This document shows, piece after piece, positions 48,803 through 55,304 of a DNA stretch of 64,000 nucleotides. The translations under genes were made by a program, and so were the position numbers. The notes beneath the pieces are model-generated. The model was not told the origin of the DNA, searched no databases, and was given only the letters and a program-made list of their open reading frames with translations. The stretch lies in assembly GCF_002835935.1 (NCBI RefSeq), contig NZ_PJCF01000015.1, positions 1 through 64,000 of the forward strand, given 5' to 3'. The DNA is from Paraglaciecola sp. MB-3u-78 (GTDB lineage Bacteria > Pseudomonadota > Gammaproteobacteria > Enterobacterales > Alteromonadaceae). Position 1 is the stretch's first letter; each line of letters opens with the position of its first letter.

Positions 48803-48876
48803 CGCTTACTGTGAACTGTTAGATTATGACAAGGATATTTATACTTGGAAAGTACGTCGGTTTATTAAGCGCTTAC

Positions 48877-48884
48877 GTAATTTT
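48877..48884. repeat. 8-bp target duplication of IS66 copy B (GTAATTTT), right
   Basis: Exact repeat of 46396-46403. Confidence 0.9.
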
Positions 48885-49433
48885 CCAGTCCAATAGGTAC
48901 TTGAATAAACGAGGTCTTCTCTGTCATCAACTACCGTCTCTGCGCTGCCTGAACAATTGAAGCCACCATGCCAATCATGAATACCCCATTGTATTTTCGG
49001 TGATTCAGAAATACTGCCTCTAACAGACATAAACTTACCTTGGATGAAAGGAATATTTATATCCCAATCACCTAGTGCTTGGGCATGATAATCACCGTCT
49101 GGTACCCATCGTGAGAATTGGACAGGTATATTAAAGTTGCCAGGGATACTTACATCGGTATTATTTAAACTGATTTGGCCTGTACTAGGCACATATCTAT
49201 CACCTTCAGGTGAACTAATATCTAAAACAGCATTCGCATAACTTGACTGAGCAGAAATCAATTCGGAATCCAAGGTTAAATAACTACTAGGATTATTAGG
49301 ATCATCATCCATGTAGACTGAGTGAGAATATTGAATACAAGACATACAAGTCAACAAAATCAGTATAATGTTCTTGTAAATTCGACGAATATTATTCAAA
49401 TATGTGTTTTTTAAAAGTTGAACGCTAAGAAAG

Positions 49434-49489
49434 ATGAAAGATGAAAGATGAAAGATGAAAGATGAAAGATGAAAGATGAAAGATGAAAG
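49434..49489. repeat. Heptanucleotide microsatellite (ATGAAAG)8
   Basis: Eight perfect, uninterrupted 7-bp units (56 bp) at the 5' end of the RHS gene (CTTTCAT on the coding strand). Because 7 is not a multiple of three, gain or loss of a unit would shift any frame that starts upstream, or change promoter/leader spacing if translation begins at the downstream TTG. This is the usual form of slipped-strand phase variation. Confidence 0.9.
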
Positions 49490-49510
49490 GGATTTAGGTT
49501 GAAAGGACAT

Positions 49511-49651
49511 GTTAATTCCATTTTATTTGGGTGAATCCTATCCGCACGACTGTACTTATACTTTGCGGAAACATCAAATTTATTTTATCGAAACGTTTTA
49601 AGCGTTGATTTTATTTGATGTGCCGGGTGACTAAAATAGTTCGATGCAATC
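49511..49651. promoter_or_regulatory. Upstream region of the RHS gene
   Basis: About 140 bp of AT-rich DNA between the RHS start and the IS110 end. It contains an imperfect inverted repeat (ACATCAAATTTATTTTATCG..TTTTATTTGATGT, about 49571-49621), which may be a regulatory or terminator structure. No promoter can be fixed by eye. Confidence 0.3.
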
Positions 49652-50762
49652 CAAGATACTGTCTTGAGGATCAAGCCCAAATCTGATTAATGTTGATAAT
49701 TTACATCAAACGGCTTTCCTGATTTCAATACGCCGAAAGCCAGTACCAGTAATTTTCGCATCACCGCGATTAAAGCTACTTTTTTAGGCTTACCTTTGGT
49801 TAAAAGTTTATTATAAAAAGCGAGCATTAATGGGTTATATCTGACGGCAACCATGGCTGGCATATACAATGATTTTCGTAATCTAGTACTGCCCGTCTTT
49901 GACAAGCTGGAACGGTTAAGACTGGTCCCAGATTGATCAATGCTTGGGTTGAGCCCGGCATAACTACTTATCTGTTTTGAGTTTTCAAATAAAGAAATAT
50001 CACCTATGTACGCTAGCAATGCCCACGCTGTTTTGTCCCCAATACCATTAATACTAACGAGTAACTTAAGCTGAACTGTTAGCTGCTCATCCTGCTTAAT
50101 AATCATGGTTATTTCTTTTTTAATGACTACTATTTGTTTATCAATAAAAGTCAGCATGGACCCAATGGAGCGTGCTGCGGCCTTATCTAAACTGACACCC
50201 GAACGATTGTTCTCCTGGCTTTTCATCTTACTTAACTGATCTAGGCGTGTGACAAGAAACTGTACCCGTTCAAATGCTGCAGACCTTGGTATGAAAAGGC
50301 TCTTGACAATCCCTCCTCTATTAAATAAGTACTGACAATAACGAGCAATGCTCATCGCATCGGCTTTATCTGTCTTATTTCTCGCCATTTCCATCTTAGC
50401 AAACGCATGGGTTTGGAGTGGATTGGCAACGATAACCTTTTGGTTGGTTTGATATAAATGCTTAGCTAATGCCAAACCATAAATCCCCGTTGCTTCTAAA
50501 CAGAAATAGGCGGTTTTTTTAAATGACTTTATCCATTGTGAGAGTTTTAAAAAACCTGACTGCTTGTTCTCAAATTGACGACTCTGGTACTTGCCATCAA
50601 TTAACACGGCCACATCAAAACTTAATTTAGAAATATCAATACCCACAAATATCATGAAGAAGTCCTTACGTTGAGATACACTGATTTCGATTTGATAGTT
50701 AACGTCAACTGCATTCTTGTCGCTATACTTGCTACAGCTTCAGACTGTGCACAAGATACTGT
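49652..50762 (-). mobile_element. IS110-family element, tentative limits
   Basis: The 11-bp direct repeat CAAGATACTGT occurs at 49652-49662 and 50752-50762, bracketing the IS110 transposase. IS110 elements lack terminal inverted repeats and recombine at short core sequences that appear at both ends, so these repeats are plausible limits, but the true limits could lie further out on the right. The noncoding stretch between the transposase start (50655) and the right end is where the bridge RNA of IS110 elements is encoded. Confidence 0.4.
49687..50655 (-). CDS. IS110-family transposase (DEDD recombinase)
   Basis: 322 aa. The N-terminal RuvC-like DEDD domain has FVGIDISKLSFDVAV, CLEATGIYGLALAKHL, and NKTDKADAMSIARYC. 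The C-terminal transposase_20 domain has SINGIGDKTAWALLAYIGDI, YAGLNPSIDQSGTS and KTGSTRLRKSLYMPAMVAVRYNP, with the conserved Ser region near the end of the SGT motif. It catalyses RNA-guided recombination in this family. Intact, with a noncoding leader on the 5' side. Confidence 0.93.
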   Translation of the reverse strand: MIFVGIDISKLSFDVAVLIDGKYQSRQFENKQSGFLKLSQWIKSFKKTAYFCLEATGIYGLALAKHLYQTNQKVIVANPLQTHAFAKMEMARNKTDKADAMSIARYCQYLFNRGGIVKSLFIPRSAAFERVQFLVTRLDQLSKMKSQENNRSGVSLDKAAARSIGSMLTFIDKQIVVIKKEITMIIKQDEQLTVQLKLLVSINGIGDKTAWALLAYIGDISLFENSKQISSYAGLNPSIDQSGTSLNRSSLSKTGSTRLRKSLYMPAMVAVRYNPLMLAFYNKLLTKGKPKKVALIAVMRKLLVLAFGVLKSGKPFDVNYQH

Positions 50763-50853
50763 TCGCATTTTAAGACGTTAATGGTGAGGGGTAGGCACTA
50801 ATCTGACCCACAGAATGGTAAGCACTAAGAGCAATTGCAGTGTCTCTACCCCT

Positions 50854-50980
50854 CTATCCAATCACCTTGGATAGTGTAAAACATAGCTTATGTTTTGCAC
50901 GGGTTTAAGATACAAGGTCTTGTATTTTGCATATGTGACGTGGTCAACCTAATACGACGTGGTCTAATATATACGACCAC
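50854..50980. repeat. Cluster of four closely spaced hairpins
   Basis: Consecutive perfect or near-perfect stems: CTATCCAA/TTGGATAG (50854-50874, 5-nt loop); GTGTAAAACATA/TATGTTTTGCAC (50874-50900, 3-nt loop, one G-T pair); ATACAAG/CTTGTAT (50910-50925); GTGGTC/GACCAC (50959-50980). A second GTGGTC lies at 50940-50945. Just upstream, GAGGGGTAG (about 50788-50796) pairs with CTACCCCTC (50846-50854). No protein is encoded. It may be a structured RNA, an attachment region or degenerate palindromic repeats. Confidence 0.6.
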
Positions 50981-51001
50981 CCTAGTTAAGACATAATAGC
51001 T

Positions 51002-51157
51002 TTAACTGGAGGTAGATAATGTGATGTAGCAAAACTTGATTAGTTTACTTTGAATGAATTGATATCGCTCCTTTTTATCACCTAAAACGGTAAAAACTGC
51101 GGTTTGGTTACCTTGAATAAAACTATCAAGGGCTTCAACTTTTTCAACAGTAAAAGA
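51002..51157 (-). pseudogene. N-terminal remnant of an integrase-type transposase
   Basis: The minus strand reads GYSFTVEKVEALDSFIQGN, then QTAVFTVLGDKKERYQFIQ, then SKLIKFCYITLSTSS and a stop (TAA, 51002-51004). It has no start codon. The GNQxAVFxVLGDKKERYxFI pattern recalls, from memory, the N-terminus of a DDE integrase-core transposase common in marine gammaproteobacteria. The catalytic part is absent. Too short to be functional; the assignment is tentative. Confidence 0.35.
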
Positions 51158-51196
51158 GTAACCAGAAAATGCCGCACGCTACTAAAGTTTTTAACC

Positions 51197-51310
51197 GCAC
51201 AAAAAGGCTTATTTTAGGGTCGCTACAAATGTGTCCATTCAACTTTCGCTCAAATGGCATCCCGCGCGGCGTCCGCTTGCCATTTGCCCCTAAAACAAGC
51301 CTTTTTGTGC
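51197..51310. repeat. Palindromic MITE-like element
   Basis: 114 bp with imperfect terminal inverted repeats (GCACAAAAAGGCTTATTTTA at 51197 against the complement of TAAAACAAGCCTTTTTGTGC ending at 51310) and an inner stem CAAATGGCA (51251-51259)/TGCCATTTG (51278-51286). It ends one base before the target duplication of IS66 copy C. Its GC-rich core (51260-51279) is found inverted at 5447-5466. No coding capacity is recognised. Confidence 0.6.
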
Positions 51311-51311
51311 A

Positions 51312-51319
51312 GAAACATT
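51312..51319. repeat. 8-bp target duplication of IS66 copy C (GAAACATT), left
   Basis: GAAACATT before the left end of IS66 copy C; repeated exactly at 53745-53752. Confidence 0.9.
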
Positions 51320-51343
51320 GTAAGCGGCTAATCAACCCACGTA

Positions 51344-52960
51344 TCAAACAGTCGTAATACTGCGCTTATAGTTCCACGGCAATAACGCTTCAAAATCTTC
51401 CACCGTTTCCGCATAGGGTATCGCTTTGAATATAGTATTGAGATATGCGTATGGCTCAATGCCATGTAACCGAGCGGTTTCAATCAAGCTGTAATGTGCG
51501 GCACTGGCGTTTGCGCCAGCAGGTGTGTCGGCGAATAACCATGCACGCCTCCCAACGGCAAAAGGGCGAATGGCGTTTTCAGCCATAATGTTACTGATGC
51601 GAAGCTGCCCATCTGTGCAATACACAGTGAGTTTATCCCACTGATTATGCAAGTAGGTCATGGCCTTGCCAGTTAAACTGTCGGTGGCCACGCGCGGTTT
51701 GTTTGCCGTGAGCCATGCCTGCAGTGTGTTTAATATCGGCATGCTCTTAGCTTGGCGAACGGCCAGTCTTTTCTCATTGCTAGCATGTTTGATGGTGCGC
51801 TCAATCCCATAGAGCTTGTTAATCAGGCTCAAGGCCATGTCGGCTTTGCTGGCTTTTATTTTTTTCCCTTTAGGTTGTGATTGCTGTGCCTCGATGAATT
51901 TGCGGCGAGCGTGATCCATACAGCCTAATTGAATGAGCTGGTTTTTGCGGCACACTTCGTTGTAACCTGCATAACCGTCGGTTTGCAGGTAGCCATGAGT
52001 AAATCCATGTAGCAAGCGCATAGGCACATGGCGAGCACGCGATGGGTCATAGTCAAACAGCACGCTTTGTTGGTCGGCTTTACCGCCGAGTGTCACCCAC
52101 ATAAATTTATCGCCCGTGGGCGCAAGCCCTGGCTCTTTTAATACCTGAATGCGGGTTTCATCCGCCATAATGAGTGAGCCGGCATGCTGAGTCTCCCTTA
52201 ATAAGTTAATTAAGGGTTGGATTTGTTTGCCTAGCGCAATGACATAGTTGGCGAGTGTTGTTCTTGATATGCTGCCCCCGTATCGTTCGATAATCCCCTC
52301 TAATCGATAAAGCGGCATGCCATCGGCGTATTTAGCAATAATGATGTAGGTCATTAAGTTGATACTGCCCATGGCTTTGGGTACAGGGTGTTTAATGACC
52401 TCAGCCGCTTTCATGGTGGTTGTGCCTTGTTCGTCTTTAAACACCGCCTTTTCCTGCATGTACTCTAGTACCTGTACTTTGGCAGGGATAATATCTAGCT
52501 CTTCTCTGACTTTCACAAAGAAGGTATTGATTGCGCCTTCTTTTTCAGTATCTGACAAATACGCAAACACTTGGGTGCGTGGTAGGTTTTTAGCAAAGGG
52601 TTTGCGACCGGTTTTGGCTTTAGGCTCGCTTGTGGTCGGTAACTCAGGCTCAGTTTGTTCTGGCTCACTGGTCGCTTCGGCTTCGTTGAACAAGTTACCT
52701 TGCTCTGGCGGGGTTTGTTCAGAGCTGCTGCCAAAGCGTTTGCTATTAGATAAGCGTAAATACTCTTCGAGTAACTCAACGCGCTTTTTAAGTGAATCGA
52801 TGACATCAGACTTCTTTTCGATGATGTCACTTTGCTCTGCAATCAGTGTTTCTTTTTCCCCAATCACCCCGTCTTTTTCAGACAGCATAGCTTGCAACCT
52901 TGACATGGTATCGGTGTCGCTAAAAGCCTTGTTTTTATGGGTGTTGGGCGGTAATTTCAT
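51344..52960 (-). CDS. tnpC: IS66 transposase TnpC (copy C)
   Basis: 538 aa, complete. Coiled-coil start (SEKDGVIGEKETLIAEQSDI), then the catalytic blocks MADETRIQVL, QTDGYAGYNEV and ENAIRPFAVGRRAWLFADT. Similar throughout to the copy A/B transposases but with many substitutions and an 8-residue longer N-terminal region. Confidence 0.93.
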   Translation of the reverse strand: MKLPPNTHKNKAFSDTDTMSRLQAMLSEKDGVIGEKETLIAEQSDIIEKKSDVIDSLKKRVELLEEYLRLSNSKRFGSSSEQTPPEQGNLFNEAEATSEPEQTEPELPTTSEPKAKTGRKPFAKNLPRTQVFAYLSDTEKEGAINTFFVKVREELDIIPAKVQVLEYMQEKAVFKDEQGTTTMKAAEVIKHPVPKAMGSINLMTYIIIAKYADGMPLYRLEGIIERYGGSISRTTLANYVIALGKQIQPLINLLRETQHAGSLIMADETRIQVLKEPGLAPTGDKFMWVTLGGKADQQSVLFDYDPSRARHVPMRLLHGFTHGYLQTDGYAGYNEVCRKNQLIQLGCMDHARRKFIEAQQSQPKGKKIKASKADMALSLINKLYGIERTIKHASNEKRLAVRQAKSMPILNTLQAWLTANKPRVATDSLTGKAMTYLHNQWDKLTVYCTDGQLRISNIMAENAIRPFAVGRRAWLFADTPAGANASAAHYSLIETARLHGIEPYAYLNTIFKAIPYAETVEDFEALLPWNYKRSITTV

Positions 52961-52995
52961 GCCCGATATTATACTAAACTTGAGGCTAAAAAGCC

Positions 52996-53361
52996 CTAAA
53001 AAACACTGTCGAAATGCAACTTTTTATGGCCCTTCATGGCACTAATATCAAGACCATCAAGTAGCCAGTTTATTTGCTGGCCGTTGAGTGTTATCACCTC
53101 CTTTTCACACCTCGGCCAAATGAATCTATCTTCCTCTAGGCTTTTGTAATACAGCACGAAACCATTGTTTTCCCAGAACAGACATTTGATTTTAGTGCGC
53201 CGTTTATTGGTGAACACATACAAGTGACCCGAAAAAGGGTTGTGACCCAACTCACATTCGACAATGGCGCTAATGCCTCGAAATGACTTACGGAAGTCAA
53301 TTGCCTGCGGATATAGATAAATATGCGTAAGCGACATGCACGGGCGCATCGCACTTGTCAT
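52996..53361 (-). CDS. tnpB: IS66 accessory protein TnpB (copy C)
   Basis: 121 aa. QAIDFRKSFRGISAIVECELG and KIKCLFWENNGFVLYYKSL are IS66 Orf2 hallmarks. Overlaps the tnpA stop by 4 bp. Confidence 0.92.
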   Translation of the reverse strand: MTSAMRPCMSLTHIYLYPQAIDFRKSFRGISAIVECELGHNPFSGHLYVFTNKRRTKIKCLFWENNGFVLYYKSLEEDRFIWPRCEKEVITLNGQQINWLLDGLDISAMKGHKKLHFDSVF

Positions 53362-53660
53362 GACAATGCCGCCGTTAGCTGTTTCACCACATCGATATTA
53401 TTGGGCGCAATACCCGATAACGACAGGCCATTGGCGAAGTGCAGCGTTAATAATTCTGGCTTGGGTAAATACTCTGGAATAGGCAATGCAATGAAACCCG
53501 TTTTGACCGGTGCTGTTTCTTGCGTTTCTAATCTACGCTTATGGTGACTTAGTCGCTGCGGGTTTAGTTGATGCTTTTTACAATACTGCGTTTGTGTTAA
53601 TGCTGAATCCTTCCATTGGCTTACGTGTTGCTGCCAAAAGATGATGGGTTGTTTTGACAT
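53358..53660 (-). CDS. tnpA: IS66 accessory protein TnpA (copy C)
   Basis: 100 aa helix-turn-helix Orf1 (WQQHVSQWKDSALTQTQYCKKHQLN), first gene of the copy C operon, diverged from the copy A/B protein. Confidence 0.88.
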   Translation of the reverse strand: MSKQPIIFWQQHVSQWKDSALTQTQYCKKHQLNPQRLSHHKRRLETQETAPVKTGFIALPIPEYLPKPELLTLHFANGLSLSGIAPNNIDVVKQLTAALS

Positions 53661-53744
53661 GTCATTTCCTCACTTGATTTCAGTGACGAAATTATGCACC
53701 AGCGGTAATGGTAAAATAAGACCGTGGGTTTATTTGGCGCTTAC

Positions 53745-53752
53745 GAAACATT
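53745..53752. repeat. 8-bp target duplication of IS66 copy C (GAAACATT), right
   Basis: Exact repeat of 51312-51319. Confidence 0.9.
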
Positions 53753-54092
53753 AAATGCGGTAACTATGGCGGCGACTTGCGATATTGGAGTTAATAGGGA
53801 AAATAGTTTTTTAATTGTGCCTGTCCCAATAGAGTTCAGTCCCAATAGAGTTCACTACTAAATTGAAGTAATAGTTGGCGAGATTTGAGTCTAGGGTAAG
53901 TCAAAAGCATTGGCGTTGCCGACTAATAAGGTAAATGGCTACGCCATTAATTTATGCATCAGGAAATTACGTTGGGTGTCCCATTAGAGTGTTCCTATAG
54001 CTTGATTATTTAAAATCCGAAGGGCTTTATTCATTACGTGAAGGTTGGATTGTCCCTGTGCGGATCTACATGCAGGGTGTTGTGGGCTGAGG
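53753..54092. repeat. Repeat-rich gap: tandem 16-mer and dispersed repeat unit
   Basis: No gene seen. GTCCCAATAGAGTTCA is present twice in tandem (53823-53838, 53839-53854). It is followed at 53857-53985 by a copy of the dispersed repeat found at 37711-37845, in the same orientation. Confidence 0.65.
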
Positions 54093-54878
54093 TTAGAGAC
54101 CTCCGGCTACCCGATTAGGTGAGCTAAGTGACTCTATAGCAACAGATTCCGACTCCTTCATAACCAGCCTAAGGGAATCCGCAATTTCTTTCGCCCCTAA
54201 AGTGTACTCTTGGAGCTTCTCCTTTCTAATTACCTTGATACAACAAGCTACTTCAGATGGCATATGTGCAGAGAACAGAAAGTCACTCTCTTGAACCTCC
54301 ACTAGATCTATTTCACCATCAGAATTTAAAGTACATTCAAAAATAGGGGTGTCCACTACAATTACAGGCAATGCAAACGCAAATCTTTTCAATTGTGAAG
54401 CTGTCCTTTCACGTGTCAAACCCGCACATGCCTTTAATACTGAGATAGCTGCTGAATAGGCGCGATCCGTTTTTCCGCCTAGAGCTTGGCGAAAACTATA
54501 ACCACATCTTCCGGGCTTGTTTAATAGACCTTTAAAAACTTCATTATTTCGCCATTTTGAAAAAATCTCTGACTTTGCATCTTCAGAGGAAACAGCAAAA
54601 GAATGAATTCTATTAAAATTTGAAAGCGTATCATTTGCCATAAGCACAACCCATGGCTTATCGGATGATTTACATTCGACTACGAAATAGATATCAACTA
54701 CTCCTAACCAATCAGGGTCTTGAGCTAACACATCAATTTCACGCCCTTTTTGTTCTTCTGGGTCAAGATGAGTGGCTGATTGGCGCACGTCAAAACCTGC
54801 ACTACGAAAAGCTTTAGCTGTCTCCATTTCGAGCGGAAAGCCAGTTTTATTTATCCATGAAAGTACTTTCTCTTGCAC
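54093..54878 (-). CDS. Orphan PD-(D/E)XK-fold predicted nuclease
   Basis: 261 aa. The N-terminal half has the restriction-endonuclease-like core: an early acidic helix residue (EMETAKAFRSAGFDV), then GREIDVLAQ with Asp49, and YFVVECKSSD with Glu68 and Lys70, that is D-x18-E-x-K. The C-terminal half (about 120-261) is of unknown fold. Start GTG at 54878. No methyltransferase, helicase or specificity partner lies next to it, so it is not an obvious restriction system. Surrounded by IS66 copy C and repeat DNA, it is probably accessory and may be a defence or mobile-element gene. Function not proven. Confidence 0.65.
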   Translation of the reverse strand: MQEKVLSWINKTGFPLEMETAKAFRSAGFDVRQSATHLDPEEQKGREIDVLAQDPDWLGVVDIYFVVECKSSDKPWVVLMANDTLSNFNRIHSFAVSSEDAKSEIFSKWRNNEVFKGLLNKPGRCGYSFRQALGGKTDRAYSAAISVLKACAGLTRERTASQLKRFAFALPVIVVDTPIFECTLNSDGEIDLVEVQESDFLFSAHMPSEVACCIKVIRKEKLQEYTLGAKEIADSLRLVMKESESVAIESLSSPNRVAGGL

Positions 54879-55304
54879 GATATTCTACCTTTCACCTAAC
54901 AGTATATTTACTAGACCAAATGTTAAATCTGCTTTTGGAATAATCGGAATAATTGTTCTGACTCTTAATTTTATTTATCTTTTCATATAGTTAATGATTT
55001 GCAAAGAGGTAAATTTATTGGCTTAACTTGGAGCCATCACGACACTGGATAAACACAGGATATTATATTTCCTCTATTTGTAATTACTTCTATTAAAACA
55101 ATAAGATAAAGAAATTAATTTGCTTTAAGTAACTTCATAATCGGGGTTGTCGACTAACAAAGCTAAATGGTTACGCCATTAATTTATTCCATTGGAAATT
55201 ACGATAGGTGTGCCCATGAAATTTTTTGTACGCTTTTCCTCGGTGCTCTCTGTGGTAAGTAGCTTTTATCTTTTACTTTTGGCTACCCGCTATCCACTGC
55301 CTTT
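54879..55304. repeat. AT-rich gap with a diverged dispersed repeat
   Basis: No gene seen in 426 bp. 55140-55224 is a shorter, diverged relative of the repeat at 37711-37845 (GTTGTCGACTAACAAAG, TGGTTACGCCATTAATTTAT, GGAAATTACGATAGGTGT, CCCATGAAATT). Confidence 0.55.

Larger units (their letters stand above)
46404..48876 (+). mobile_element. IS66-family insertion sequence, copy B
   Basis: 2,473 bp, the same ends and genes as copy A but on the plus strand. Flanked by the 8-bp duplication GTAATTTT. It interrupts the RHS gene, whose reading frame is restored exactly when the element and one duplicate are removed. This fixes the boundaries independently. Confidence 0.95.
48877..49510 (-). pseudogene. 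RHS/YD-repeat protein, 5' part (gene split by IS66 copy B)
   Basis: 211 codons before the IS66 insertion; the frame then runs 13 codons into the element. The longest frame starts at ATG 49510, and its first residues are the translation of the heptamer tract (SSFIFHLSSFIFHL). An alternative TTG start near 49400 would give NNIRRIYKNIILILLTCMSC, a much better signal peptide followed by YSHSVYMDDDPNN, and would put the tract in the 5' leader. The later part (VPSTGQISLNNTDVSI, WVPDGDYHAQALGDWDINIP) matches the N-terminal region of exported RHS proteins. Product reaches the IS stop only as a short peptide. Confidence 0.85.
51320..53744 (-). mobile_element. IS66-family insertion sequence, copy C (divergent)
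   Basis: 2,425 bp with ends related to those of copies A/B (GTAAGCGGCTAATCAACCCA on the left; complement GTAAGCGCCAAATAAACCCA on the right). Flanked by the 8-bp duplication GAAACATT. Encodes the same three-gene set, but its proteins are clearly diverged from copies A and B, so it is a different IS66 species. Confidence 0.93.

Noticed and set aside
37870-48876. Composite transposon bounded by IS66 copies
   Set aside because: Each copy has its own matching 8-bp duplication, which shows separate insertions rather than one composite event.
49434-49489. Possible CRISPR-like array
   Set aside because: Units are 7 bp with no spacers; this is a microsatellite.
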